Source: Streptomyces venezuelae (GTDB taxonomy: Bacteria; Actinomycetota; Actinomycetes; Streptomycetales; Streptomycetaceae). Taken from it: a stretch of DNA of 64,000 bases. Below are positions 29,348 through 37,733 of this stretch, in pieces (the first letter of the stretch is position 1; each line of letters starts with the position of its first letter). A model generated the notes under the pieces. It was not told the origin of the DNA. It did not search any database and saw nothing but the letters and a program-made list of their open reading frames with translations. The position numbers were made by a program, and so were the translations under genes. Location: the NCBI RefSeq assembly GCF_008642295.1, contig NZ_CP029190.1, forward strand, positions 5,625,501 through 5,689,500, given 5' to 3'.

Positions 29348-31507
29348 ATGCGGCCCGTATCGAAGATCGAACGCACGGTGGCCCCCTTCGAGGTGGTCAG
29401 TCCCTACCAGCCCAGCGGAGACCAGCCGGCGGCCATCGCCGAGCTGGAGAAGCGCCTCCGCGCGGGCGAGAAGGACGTCGTGCTGCTCGGCGCCACCGGC
29501 ACCGGCAAGTCGGCGACCACAGCCTGGATGATCGAGAAGCTCCAGCGGCCGACGCTGGTCATGGCACCGAACAAGACCCTCGCGGCCCAGCTGGCGAACG
29601 AGTTCCGCGAGCTGCTCCCCAACAACGCGGTCGAGTACTTCGTCTCGTACTACGACTACTACCAGCCCGAGGCGTACGTCCCGCAGTCCGACACCTACAT
29701 CGAGAAGGACTCCTCCATCAACGAGGAGGTGGAGCGGCTGCGGCACTCCGCCACCAACTCGCTGCTCACCCGCCGCGATGTGATCGTGGTCGCCTCGGTG
29801 TCCTGTATCTACGGCCTCGGCACCCCGCAGGAGTACGTGGACCGGATGGTCCCGCTCAAGGTGGGCGACGAGATCGACCGCGACCAGCTGCTGCGCCGGT
29901 TCGTCGACATCCAGTACACGCGCAACGACCTGGCCTTCACCCGGGGCACCTTCCGGGTCCGCGGCGACACCATCGAGATCTTCCCGGTCTACGAGGAACT
30001 CGCCGTCCGCATCGAGATGTTCGGCGACGAGATCGAGGCCCTCTCCACCCTGCACCCGCTGACCGGCGAGGTCATCAGCGACGACACCATCCAGTACGTG
30101 TTCCCGGCCAGCCACTACATCGCCGGCCCCGAGCGCATGCAGAACGCGATCCGCGGCATCGAGACCGAACTCGCCGAGCGGCTCACCGAGCTGGAGAAGC
30201 AGGGCAAGCTGCTGGAGGCCCAGCGGCTGCGCATGCGCACCACCTACGACCTGGAGATGATGCAGCAGATCGGCTCCTGCTCCGGCATCGAGAACTACTC
30301 GCTGCACATGGACGGCCGCGAGCGGGGGAGCGCGCCCCACACCCTCATCGACTACTTCCCCGAGGACTTCCTCCTCGTCATCGACGAATCGCATGTCACG
30401 GTCCCGCAGATCGGCGCGATGTACGAGGGCGACGCCTCCCGCAAGCGGACCCTGGTCGACCACGGCTTCCGGCTGCCCTCCGCCCTCGACAACCGCCCGC
30501 TGAAGTGGGAGGAGTTCCTGGAGCGGATCGGCCAGACCGTCTACCTGTCGGCCACCCCCGGAAAGTACGAACTGTCCCGGTCCGACGGCTTCGTCGAGCA
30601 GATCATCCGCCCCACCGGCCTGGTCGACCCCGAAGTGGTCGTCAAGCCCACCGAGGGCCAGATCGACGACCTGGTCCACGAGATCCGGCAGCGGGTCGAG
30701 AAGGACGAGCGGATCCTGGTCACCACCCTCACCAAGAAGATGGCCGAGGACCTCACCGACTACTTCCTGGAGCTCGGCATCCAGGTCCGCTACCTGCACA
30801 GTGACGTGGACACGCTGCGCCGGATCGAGCTGCTGCGCGAACTGCGGGCCGGTGAGTACGACGTCCTGGTCGGCATCAACCTGCTCCGCGAGGGCCTCGA
30901 CCTGCCCGAGGTCTCGCTGGTCGCGATCCTCGACGCCGACAAGGAGGGCTTCCTGCGCTCCGGCACCTCGCTGATCCAGACCATCGGCCGCGCGGCCCGC
31001 AATGTCTCCGGCCAGGTCCATATGTACGCGGACAAGATGACCCCGGCGATGGAGAAGGCCATCGAGGAGACCAACCGGCGCCGGGAGAAGCAGATCGCGT
31101 ACAACACGGCCAACGGGATCGACCCGCAGCCGCTGCGCAAGAAGATCAACGACATCGTCGCCACCATCGCCCGCGAGGAGGTCGACACCGAGGAGCTGCT
31201 GGGTACCGGCTACCGGCAGGCCGACAAGACCGCCGGCAAGGGCGCCAAGGCCCCGGTCCCCTCGCTCGCCGTGCACGCACCCAAGGCGGCCAAGGGAGCC
31301 AAGGCGGCCAAGGGCGCCAGGGGGGCCGGCGCAGCGGTGCCGACCGACCGGCCGGCCGCGGAACTGGCCGGAATCATCGAGGAGATGACCGAGCGGATGC
31401 GGGCGGCGGCGGCCGACCTCCAGTTCGAGGTCGCGGCCCGGATCCGGGACGAGGTGAGCGAACTGAAGAAGGAGCTGCGGCAGATGAAGGAGGCGGGCCT
31501 CGCCTGA
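29348..31507 (+). CDS. uvrB: UvrABC excinuclease subunit B
   Basis: 719 aa from the ATG at 29348; the long open frame upstream is antisense to other genes. Walker A GATGTGKS (48-55), the beta-hairpin region [20 protein letters not shown] (about 97-116), [14 protein letters not shown] (motif II) and the helicase motifs [13 protein letters not shown] are intact. The C-terminal UVR domain ([20 protein letters not shown]) contacts UvrC. An unusual Lys/Ala/Gly/Pro-rich linker of about 45 residues ([20 protein letters not shown]...) separates the helicase body from the UVR domain. UvrB verifies DNA damage handed over by UvrA. Confidence 0.97.
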   Translation: MRPVSKIERTVAPFEVVSPYQPSGDQPAAIAELEKRLRAGEKDVVLLGATGTGKSATTAWMIEKLQRPTLVMAPNKTLAAQLANEFRELLPNNAVEYFVSYYDYYQPEAYVPQSDTYIEKDSSINEEVERLRHSATNSLLTRRDVIVVASVSCIYGLGTPQEYVDRMVPLKVGDEIDRDQLLRRFVDIQYTRNDLAFTRGTFRVRGDTIEIFPVYEELAVRIEMFGDEIEALSTLHPLTGEVISDDTIQYVFPASHYIAGPERMQNAIRGIETELAERLTELEKQGKLLEAQRLRMRTTYDLEMMQQIGSCSGIENYSLHMDGRERGSAPHTLIDYFPEDFLLVIDESHVTVPQIGAMYEGDASRKRTLVDHGFRLPSALDNRPLKWEEFLERIGQTVYLSATPGKYELSRSDGFVEQIIRPTGLVDPEVVVKPTEGQIDDLVHEIRQRVEKDERILVTTLTKKMAEDLTDYFLELGIQVRYLHSDVDTLRRIELLRELRAGEYDVLVGINLLREGLDLPEVSLVAILDADKEGFLRSGTSLIQTIGRAARNVSGQVHMYADKMTPAMEKAIEETNRRREKQIAYNTANGIDPQPLRKKINDIVATIAREEVDTEELLGTGYRQADKTAGKGAKAPVPSLAVHAPKAAKGAKAAKGARGAGAAVPTDRPAAELAGIIEEMTERMRAAAADLQFEVAARIRDEVSELKKELRQMKEAGLA

Positions 31508-31523
31508 CCGAGCGCCTTGTCAG

Positions 31524-31529
31524 TAGGGT
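31524..31529 (+). promoter_or_regulatory. TAGGGT -10 element upstream of the TerD gene
   Basis: TAGGGT, with transcription expected to begin about 31537. This would leave a leader of about 27 nt holding GAGAGGGG before the GTG at 31564. Confidence 0.4.
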
Positions 31530-31563
31530 GGCCGGGTAGATGGCGAACGAGAGGGGACAGCGC

Positions 31564-32142
31564 GTGACGGTCAACATGACCAAGGGCCAGGCCATCAGCC
31601 TCGAGAAGTCCGACGGGGGGACGCTGACCGCGGTCCGGATGGGCCTCGGCTGGCAGGCTGCGAAGCGCCGCGGACTTTTCGGCTCCCGTACGCGGGAGAT
31701 CGACCTGGACGCCTCGGCGGTGCTCTTCGCCGGCAAGGAGCCGCAGGACGTGGTGTTCTTCCAGCACCTCGTCAGCAACGACGGCTCGGTCCGGCACACC
31801 GGTGACAACCTGGTCGGCGGCGTCGGCCAGGGCGGGGACGACGAGGCGATCCTGGTCGACCTGGCCCGGGTTCCGGTCCACATCGACCAGATCGTCTTCA
31901 CGGTGAACTCGTTCACCGGCCAGACCTTCCAGGAAGTGCAGAACGCGTTCTGCCGCATCGTCGACGAGACCAACGGCCAGGAACTGGCCCGCTACACCCT
32001 CGACGGCGGCGGCCAGTACACCGCGCAGATCATGGCGAAGGTCCACCGGGTCGGTTCAGGCTGGCAGATGACGGCCCTGGGCAGCTCGGCCAACGGCCGC
32101 ACCTTCCAGGACCTGCTGCCGGCCATCGCCGCGCACGTGTAA
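31564..32142 (+). CDS. TerD family protein
   Basis: 192 aa. I chose the GTG at 31564 (GAGAGGGG 10 nt upstream; MTVNMTKGQAISLEKSDGG is the usual TerD opening); an ATG at 31540 would add eight residues. TerD features: DASAVLFAGKE-like segment, VFFQHLVSNDGSVRHTGDNL, and acidic calcium-binding loop residues GQGGDDEAILVDL, then FTVNSFTGQTFQEVQNAFCR. Members bind calcium and are linked to tellurite resistance and, in streptomycetes, morphological development. It is followed by a second TerD-type gene and then terC. Confidence 0.92.
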   Translation: MTVNMTKGQAISLEKSDGGTLTAVRMGLGWQAAKRRGLFGSRTREIDLDASAVLFAGKEPQDVVFFQHLVSNDGSVRHTGDNLVGGVGQGGDDEAILVDLARVPVHIDQIVFTVNSFTGQTFQEVQNAFCRIVDETNGQELARYTLDGGGQYTAQIMAKVHRVGSGWQMTALGSSANGRTFQDLLPAIAAHV

Positions 32143-32173
32143 GACGAGGGAACGACGGGGGAGGGGCTGCACG

Positions 32174-34270
32174 ATGACGGCCGAACTGGTCCGGGGGCAG
32201 AACCATCCCCTGTCCCGGAGCCGGGTGGAGATCAGGGTCTCGGCGGGCACTCCGGTGCTCGCCCTGGCCCTGCTCGGGGACGAAGAGGGCCGGCCCGCCG
32301 GTCCCGCCGCGCTGGCCCACCCCGGCGCCCGGCAGCAGCCGGGGCTGGAGGTGCCCGGCGAGGTGACCGACCGGCACCGGTTCGCCGTCGACCTCGACGC
32401 GGTCGGGGCGGAGGTGCACCGGCTCGGCATGCTCCTCGTGCTGCCGTCGGGCGGCCCGATCGGCTTCGGGTCCGTGCCGGCCTCCCACATCAGCGTGGCG
32501 GACCCGGCGGGGGAGGAACTCGCCGGGTTCACCCTGACCGGCCTGTCGACCGAGACCGCCGTGGTGGCACTGGAGCTGTACCGCCGCCAGGGCGCCTGGA
32601 AGGTCCGCGCGGTCGGCCAGGGATACGCCGACGGGCTCGGCGCGCTGCTCGCCGACGCCGGCCTGGCCGCCCCGGCGGCCGGGGAACTGGCCGCCACCGC
32701 CCTGGCCGCGGTCCCGCGGCCCACCACGGCCCCGCGGCCCACCACGGCCCCGGTGTCCGGCACCCCCTACACCGGTACGCCCGGCCCGGCGCCATCGGCT
32801 GCGTCCGGCGCGGCCGACGCCACCCTCGGTCAGGGCCAGGGCCTGCCCGCCGGAAGCGGCCCCGGCACCGGCCCGGCCACCGGCCTGGGCCCGCGCCCCG
32901 CCCACGGCCGGCACACCGGCCCGGGCACCGGCAGCTCCGGCTCCGGCACCGGCCCGGATGCCGGTCCCGGTCCGGCCGCGGGTGCCGGCGGCGAAGGCCT
33001 CGGCCGGCCCGAAGGCAACGGCGCCGTCGCCGGACCGCCCACCATCGACTACGCCCACCCGCGGCGCTCCCGCACCGTGCCACCGCCGGCCGCCCCGCAG
33101 GCGCCGCCCGCGGCCCCCGGCGAGCCGCCCCGGCCGGTGGCCGGAGACGCCACCGGCTGGTCCATGGACGAGCGGCTGTACAACCAGGTCTGGGGCATGT
33201 TCGAGGACCTGGCCCGGGCCGTCGCCGCCTACCGCAGCGCCGTCGAGTTCGCCGATGCCCGGCTGGACCGCGAACTCGACCAGGCCCTGTCCGACCCCCG
33301 GCACCGGCTCGGCGGCTCCGGGAACGCCGCCCGGGACGCCGCCCTGGCCCGCCGCGAGGAGCTCACCGACCAGGCCCGGTCCGTCCTGGACCGGGACCTG
33401 GCCCAGCTCACCGCCGAGGTCGAGGTGGTGGAGCCCGCGCTGCCCGCCGCGTACGCCCGCTGGGACAACCCGGTGTGGCACGCCCACCGGGTGCCCGGCC
33501 CCGACGGGGACGCCCCGATGGCACTGCGCCTGGGCGAGCTGCACCTCCCCGAATGCCCCGGCCTGCAGATCCCCATGCTGGTCCGGCTCCCGCTGGAACG
33601 CGGGCTCTGGATCGACAACGGCCGTACCGGCTCGGAAGCGGCCATGGCCATGGACACCGACCGGCTGCGCCGCGCCGCGCTGGACATGGCGGTGGCGCAC
33701 GCCGCGCGGATGCTCGCCGTCCAGCCCGGCGGCGGCCTCGGGGTGCACGTCATCGACGCGGCCGGGGCCGGTTCGGCGGCCCTGGAGCCGCTGGTCCGCT
33801 CCGGAGTGCTGGCCGCGCCGCCGGCCGCCGGCCCCGCGGGCGTCGCCAGGACGCTGGAGGAGCTCACCCGCCGGGTGGACCTCGTACAGATGGCCGTGCG
33901 GGCCGGAGCCCCCGAGGACCTGCCGCCCGACCTGGACACCGGCGACCAGCTGCTGATCGTGCACGACTTCCCGCACGGCTTCGACGACCGCGCCGTCACC
34001 CGGCTGCGCTACCTGGCCGACGAGGGCCCGCGGGTCGGGGTGCACCTGCTGATGGTCGCGGACCGGGACGAGGCCTCCGCCTACGGTCCGCTGCTCGACC
34101 CGCTCTGGCGCTCGCTCATGCGGCTCTCGCCGGTCCCCGACAACCATCTCGCGGACCCCTGGGTCGGCCATGCCTGGACCTTCGAGCCGTCCCTGCCGCC
34201 GCCCGGCAGCGCCGTGCTGGACCGGGTGCTGGCGGGGGTCGCGGAGGCCCGGCGGAGCCCCGGAAGGTGA
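32174..34270 (+). CDS. TerD-domain protein fused to FtsK-like ATPase-fold region without Walker A
   Basis: 698 aa. The N-terminal 180 residues are TerD-like (QNHPLSRSRVEIRVSAG; GFTLTGLSTETAVVALELYR; WKVRAVGQGYADGLGALLAD). A Gly/Pro/Thr linker of about 120 residues follows, then a helical region (YNQVWGMFEDLARAVAAYRS, about 336-355). The C-terminal 270 residues (GLQIPMLVRLPLERGLWIDN; DQLLIVHDFPHGFDDRAVTR; VGVHLLMVADRD) resemble the FtsK/SpoIIIE-type fold of TerY/TelA-associated proteins, but no GxxGxGK loop is visible. It lies 31 bp after the first terD-type gene, so the two are probably co-transcribed. Function unknown; a stress-response scaffold is plausible. Confidence 0.78.
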   Translation: MTAELVRGQNHPLSRSRVEIRVSAGTPVLALALLGDEEGRPAGPAALAHPGARQQPGLEVPGEVTDRHRFAVDLDAVGAEVHRLGMLLVLPSGGPIGFGSVPASHISVADPAGEELAGFTLTGLSTETAVVALELYRRQGAWKVRAVGQGYADGLGALLADAGLAAPAAGELAATALAAVPRPTTAPRPTTAPVSGTPYTGTPGPAPSAASGAADATLGQGQGLPAGSGPGTGPATGLGPRPAHGRHTGPGTGSSGSGTGPDAGPGPAAGAGGEGLGRPEGNGAVAGPPTIDYAHPRRSRTVPPPAAPQAPPAAPGEPPRPVAGDATGWSMDERLYNQVWGMFEDLARAVAAYRSAVEFADARLDRELDQALSDPRHRLGGSGNAARDAALARREELTDQARSVLDRDLAQLTAEVEVVEPALPAAYARWDNPVWHAHRVPGPDGDAPMALRLGELHLPECPGLQIPMLVRLPLERGLWIDNGRTGSEAAMAMDTDRLRRAALDMAVAHAARMLAVQPGGGLGVHVIDAAGAGSAALEPLVRSGVLAAPPAAGPAGVARTLEELTRRVDLVQMAVRAGAPEDLPPDLDTGDQLLIVHDFPHGFDDRAVTRLRYLADEGPRVGVHLLMVADRDEASAYGPLLDPLWRSLMRLSPVPDNHLADPWVGHAWTFEPSLPPPGSAVLDRVLAGVAEARRSPGR

Positions 34271-34319
34271 ACACCCCGGCGGCGTCCTGACCATCGGCTG
34301 ACCAGCCTTTGGTCATCCC

Positions 34320-34349
34320 TTTACCTTTCTCGTCCTTCGCGGGTACCCT
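34320..34349 (+). promoter_or_regulatory. terC promoter
   Basis: -35 TTTACC (34320-34325), 18 bp spacer, -10 TACCCT (34344-34349). Predicted start near 34356, immediately before the first paired strand of the riboswitch candidate. Confidence 0.5.
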
Positions 34350-34357
34350 TGGACCCG

Positions 34358-34514
34358 CGGAGGGGAGTATTCCTGCTATTTCCTGCTGCGGCGTGCCCGT
34401 CAATACGGACCGAAACCGGTCCCGGGGCGCCGGCCCGCGGCCCTGTGCCGTCCGGGTGGAAGAGACCTCCGGCAGCGATGACGCTGACCTAGTGCTGTAG
34501 CCATCTGCCGGAGG
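34358..34514 (+). promoter_or_regulatory. yybP-ykoY-type (manganese) riboswitch leader of terC
   Basis: The 5' strand CGGAGG (34358-34363) continues into GGAGTA and pairs with CCTCCG at 34466-34471, which is preceded by the conserved-looking GAGACC. The aptamer between includes a GGACCG/CGGTCC hairpin near 34407-34422. GGGGAGTA and GAGACC are the two sequence blocks I associate with yybP-ykoY RNAs, which often precede terC-family genes and sense Mn2+. The expression platform is visible: CCTCCGGCAG (34466-34475) is perfectly complementary to CTGCCGGAGG (34505-34514), which contains the terC ribosome site. Pairing of that strand with P1 or with the ribosome site is mutually exclusive. Class assignment is by eye. 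Confidence 0.7.
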
Positions 34515-34524
34515 CGTGGAAATA

Positions 34525-35550
34525 GTGGACGTTTCTTTGTATCTCTGGGTGCTGACCATTGCCGGTCTCAGCATCCTCATCGGAGCCGACTTCTTCATCG
34601 GCCGCAAACCGCACGACGTATCGATCAAGGAAGCCGGTATCTGGACGGTCGTCTGGATCGTCCTCGCCGTGCTCTTCGGCCTCGGCCTGCTGGTCTTCGG
34701 CAACGGCCAGGCCTCGCAGGAGTTCTTCGCCGGCTTCATCACCGAGAAGTCGCTCAGCGTGGACAACCTGTTCGTCTTCGTCCTGATCATGGCGAAGTTC
34801 GCGGTGCCCTCCCACCTCCAGCAGCGCGTGCTGCTGATCGGTGTGCTGATAGCCCTGGTGCTCCGCGCGATCTTCATCGCCGCCGGCGCCGCGATCATCG
34901 CCAGCTTCTCCTGGGTCTTCTACATCTTCGGCGCGTTCCTGATCTACACCGCCTGGAAGCTCATCCAGGAGGCGCGCTCCGACGAGGAGGACGAGGAGTT
35001 CGAGGAGAACCGTCTCCTCAAGTCCGTCGAGAAGAAGTTCGGCGTCGCCGACCAGTACCACGGCACCAAGCTCTTCATCCAGAAGAACGGCAAGCGCGTC
35101 CTGACCCCGCTGATGGTGGTCATGCTCGCCATCGGCACCACCGATGTGCTGTTCGCCCTGGACTCGATCCCCGCGATCTTCGGCCTCACCCAGGACCCGT
35201 ACATCGTCTTCACCGCCAACGCCTTCGCCCTGATGGGTCTGCGCCAGCTCTACTTCCTCATCGGCGGACTGCTGAAGAAGCTGGTCCACCTGAGCTACGG
35301 CCTGTCGATCATCCTCGGGTTCATCGGCGTCAAGCTGGTGCTGCACGCACTGCACGAGAACGGGGTGCACGTCCCGCAGATCTCCATCCCGGTCTCCCTG
35401 GGCGTCATCTGCGGCGTCCTGGTGATCACCACCATCACCAGCCTGATGGCCTCGAAGAAGCAGGAGCAGCAGGAGCAGCAGGAACAGCTCGAGAAGCGTG
35501 AGCGGCCGGCGGCCGAGAAGGCCGCCGGCGAGGAGAGCGTCGAGGTCTAA
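34525..35550 (+). CDS. TerC family integral membrane protein, probable metal exporter
   Basis: 341 aa. GTG at 34525, with GGAGG ending 10 nt upstream; the GTG at 34516 is too close to that site. Nine hydrophobic segments are visible. TerC motifs: FITEKSLSVDNLFVFVLIM (about 75-93) and the repeat IGTTDVLFALDSIPAIFGLT (about 204-223), with paired acidic residues inside membrane segments. The cytoplasmic loop is strongly acidic (EARSDEEDEEFEENRLL) and the C-terminus Gln/Glu/Lys-rich. TerC/Alx-family proteins export manganese in other bacteria; a Mn-type leader here supports that. Monocistronic; its terminator overlaps the next gene. Confidence 0.93.
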   Translation: MDVSLYLWVLTIAGLSILIGADFFIGRKPHDVSIKEAGIWTVVWIVLAVLFGLGLLVFGNGQASQEFFAGFITEKSLSVDNLFVFVLIMAKFAVPSHLQQRVLLIGVLIALVLRAIFIAAGAAIIASFSWVFYIFGAFLIYTAWKLIQEARSDEEDEEFEENRLLKSVEKKFGVADQYHGTKLFIQKNGKRVLTPLMVVMLAIGTTDVLFALDSIPAIFGLTQDPYIVFTANAFALMGLRQLYFLIGGLLKKLVHLSYGLSIILGFIGVKLVLHALHENGVHVPQISIPVSLGVICGVLVITTITSLMASKKQEQQEQQEQLEKRERPAAEKAAGEESVEV

Positions 35551-35563
35551 AGACCCCAGCGGG

Positions 35564-36895
35564 TCATGCGGGGGCGGCCGATTCGGCCGCCCCCGTCCGC
35601 ATGCCCGCCACCACCACCGGGTTGGTCTCCGGGAGCAGCGCGAAACAGCCCAGGCTGAGCAGGGCGACCCCGGTCAGGTACGCCGCAACCCCCCAGGGCG
35701 GCCCCGAGCCGTCCGCCAGTGCCGTCGCCACCAGCGGGGTCAGGGCGCCGCCCAGCACCCCGCCCAGGTTGTAGCCGACCGCGGCGCCCGTGCAGCGGAT
35801 CCGGGGCTCGTACAGCTCCGGCAGGTACGCCCCGACCACCGCGAACATCGTCACCATGCCGAACAGGGCCCCGATGAAGCCCAGGGTCATCAGCAGCGGA
35901 TCGGCCGTCCGCAGCAGGGCGATCAGCGGGAACATCCACAGGGCCGAGAGCGCACAGCCGGCCAGGCACAACGGCCGCCGCCCGTACCGGTCGCCGAGCA
36001 CCGCGACCAGCGGGGTGACCGCCCCCTTCAGCGCGACGGCGATCATGATGCAGGCCAGCATCGTGGTCCGGTCCACCCGAAGGTGCTCCGTCGCGTACGC
36101 CAGGGACCAGGTGGTCACGGCGTAGAACACCGCATAGCCGACGGCCAGCGCCCCGCCGGTGAGCAGCAGCAGCCGCCAGTGGCTGCGCACCACCTCCGCG
36201 AGCGGTACGTTCGCCGTCTCGCGCCGTTCGGCGAGCTCGCGGAACTGGGGGGTCTCCTCCACCGAGTGGCGCAGCCAGAGGCCGGCCAGGGCCAGCACCC
36301 CGGCCGCCCAGAACGGCACCCGCCAGCCCCAGGAAGTGAACTGCGCGTCGGTCAGGCCGGCCGACAGGCCCAGGGTGATGCCGTTGGCCAGCAGGAAGCC
36401 GACCGCCGGGCCGATCTGAGGGAAGCTGGCCCACAGCCCGCGCTGCCGCTCCGGGGCGTGCTCGGCGGTGAGCAGGACCGCGCCGCCCCACTCGCCGCCC
36501 AGCCCCAGGCCCTGCAGGAAGCGGAGCAGGAGCAGCAGGATCGGGGCGGTCACGCCGATGCTCGCGTACGTGGGGACGCAGCCCACCGCCACCGTGGCCA
36601 GGCCGGTCAGCAGCAGCGAGGCGAGCAGCACCGGGCGGCGGCCGTAGCGGTCGCCGATGTGGCCGAACACGGCCGAACCGAGCGGCCGGGCCACGAAGCC
36701 GACGCCGAAGGTGGCGAAGGCGGCGAGGGTGCCGGCGAGCGGGGAGAAGGTGGGGAAGAACAGCGGTCCGAGCACCAGGGCGGCGGCGGTGCCGTAGACG
36801 AAGAAGTCGTAGAACTCGATGGCGGTGCCGGCCAGCGAGGCGGAGGCCAGCCGCAGCATGGAGGGTCGTCGTGTGGAGAGGTGATCATCAGGCAT
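35564..36895 (-). CDS. MHS-family (metabolite:H+ symporter) MFS transporter
   Basis: 443 aa from the ATG at 36895 (GGAG upstream). The opening SLAGTAIEFYDFFVYGTAAAL (described in part) and the LGSAVFGHIGDRYGRRPVLL and VLGDRYGRRPLCLAGCALSA motifs place it with the MHS symporters (shikimate, proline/betaine, citrate or alpha-ketoglutarate transporters). Twelve membrane helices. Substrate unknown; residues QGLGLGGEWGGAVLL are typical of the family. The last nine codons overlap the terC terminator hairpin. Its stop is 13 bp from the terC stop, convergent. Confidence 0.9.
   Translation of the reverse strand: MPDDHLSTRRPSMLRLASASLAGTAIEFYDFFVYGTAAALVLGPLFFPTFSPLAGTLAAFATFGVGFVARPLGSAVFGHIGDRYGRRPVLLASLLLTGLATVAVGCVPTYASIGVTAPILLLLLRFLQGLGLGGEWGGAVLLTAEHAPERQRGLWASFPQIGPAVGFLLANGITLGLSAGLTDAQFTSWGWRVPFWAAGVLALAGLWLRHSVEETPQFRELAERRETANVPLAEVVRSHWRLLLLTGGALAVGYAVFYAVTTWSLAYATEHLRVDRTTMLACIMIAVALKGAVTPLVAVLGDRYGRRPLCLAGCALSALWMFPLIALLRTADPLLMTLGFIGALFGMVTMFAVVGAYLPELYEPRIRCTGAAVGYNLGGVLGGALTPLVATALADGSGPPWGVAAYLTGVALLSLGCFALLPETNPVVVAGMRTGAAESAAPA
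35570..35594. terminator. terC terminator hairpin embedded in the MHS gene's last codons
   Basis: GGGGGCGGCCG (35570-35580), loop ATT, CGGCCGCCCCC (35584-35594): an 11 bp perfect stem that starts 20 bp after the terC stop. It lies inside the C-terminal Ala/Glu codons of the convergent transporter. Confidence 0.8.
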
Positions 36896-37000
36896 GGTGC
36901 TCCAACTACCCCTTCTTGCCCGCTGGGCGGGGGCGAACGGTCGTCCTGGACCGGAAGGAGTGCACCGTATCCCGGGGTTGACGGACGGGCCCCCAGATCT

Positions 37001-37057
37001 CGCCAACCGCAACGGCCGGTCCTCCGGGATGCGGAGGACCGGCCGTTGCGGTTGGCG
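37001..37057. terminator. 26 bp perfect-stem hairpin between MBL gene and MHS transporter
   Basis: Arms 37001-37026 and 37032-37057 are exact reverse complements around the 5 nt loop GGATG. It begins about 10 bp beyond the MBL stop on the minus strand, so it should end that transcript before the transporter gene. Confidence 0.85.
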
Positions 37058-37066
37058 GGGCGGGGG

Positions 37067-37723
37067 TTACCAGCCGCGCTCGCGCCACTCGGCCAGGTGC
37101 GGGCGCTCGGCGCCCAGGGTGGTGTCGTTGCCGTGGCCCGGGTAGACCCAGGTCTCGTCCGGCAGCTGCCCGAAGATCTTCTCCTCCACGTCCTTGATCA
37201 GGCTGGCGAAGGCGTTCTCGTCACCCCAGGTGTTCCCGACGCCACCGGGGAACAGGCAGTCGCCGGTGAACACGTGCGGGTGGCCGTGCGGGTCGTCGTA
37301 GACCAGGGCGATCGAACCGGGGGTGTGGCCGACCAGGTGGCGGGCGGTCAGCGTGACCCGGCCGACCTGCACGGTGTCCCCGTCCTCGACCGGCACGTCG
37401 GTGCCGACCGGAATGCCCTCGGCGTCGTACGCCCCGGCGTACGTCCGGGCGCCGGTCGCCTCGACCACCGCCTGGAGGGCGCCCCAGTGGTCGCCGTGCC
37501 GGTGGGTGGTGACGACGGACGCGATGCCGTCGTCACCGATCAGGTGCAGCAGGGTTTCGGGTTCCGCCGCCGCGTCGATCAGCAGCTGCTCGCCGGTGGC
37601 CCGGCAGCGCAGCAGGTAGGCGTTGTTGTTCATCGGGCCCACGGCGACCTTGGAGATCATCAGATCCGCGAGTTCGTGCACGTCGGCCGGTCCGCCGACC
37701 TTTACCGCTCCGCTGTACGTCAT
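37067..37723 (-). CDS. Metallo-beta-lactamase fold hydrolase (glyoxalase II-like)
   Basis: 218 aa from the ATG at 37723. The metal-binding motif THRHGDHWGALQAV (HxHxDH, about 73-80), then GHTPGSIALVYDD and the third ligand FTGDCLFPGGVGN, and the last His in YPGHGNDTTLGAE are all intact. The layout is that of glyoxalase II and related thioester hydrolases. It starts 10 bp downstream of a maleylpyruvate isomerase-type gene on the same strand; together they suggest mycothiol-conjugate or thioester chemistry, by inference. Confidence 0.9.
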   Translation of the reverse strand: MTYSGAVKVGGPADVHELADLMISKVAVGPMNNNAYLLRCRATGEQLLIDAAAEPETLLHLIGDDGIASVVTTHRHGDHWGALQAVVEATGARTYAGAYDAEGIPVGTDVPVEDGDTVQVGRVTLTARHLVGHTPGSIALVYDDPHGHPHVFTGDCLFPGGVGNTWGDENAFASLIKDVEEKIFGQLPDETWVYPGHGNDTTLGAERPHLAEWRERGW

Positions 37724-37733
37724 GACCGCAATC

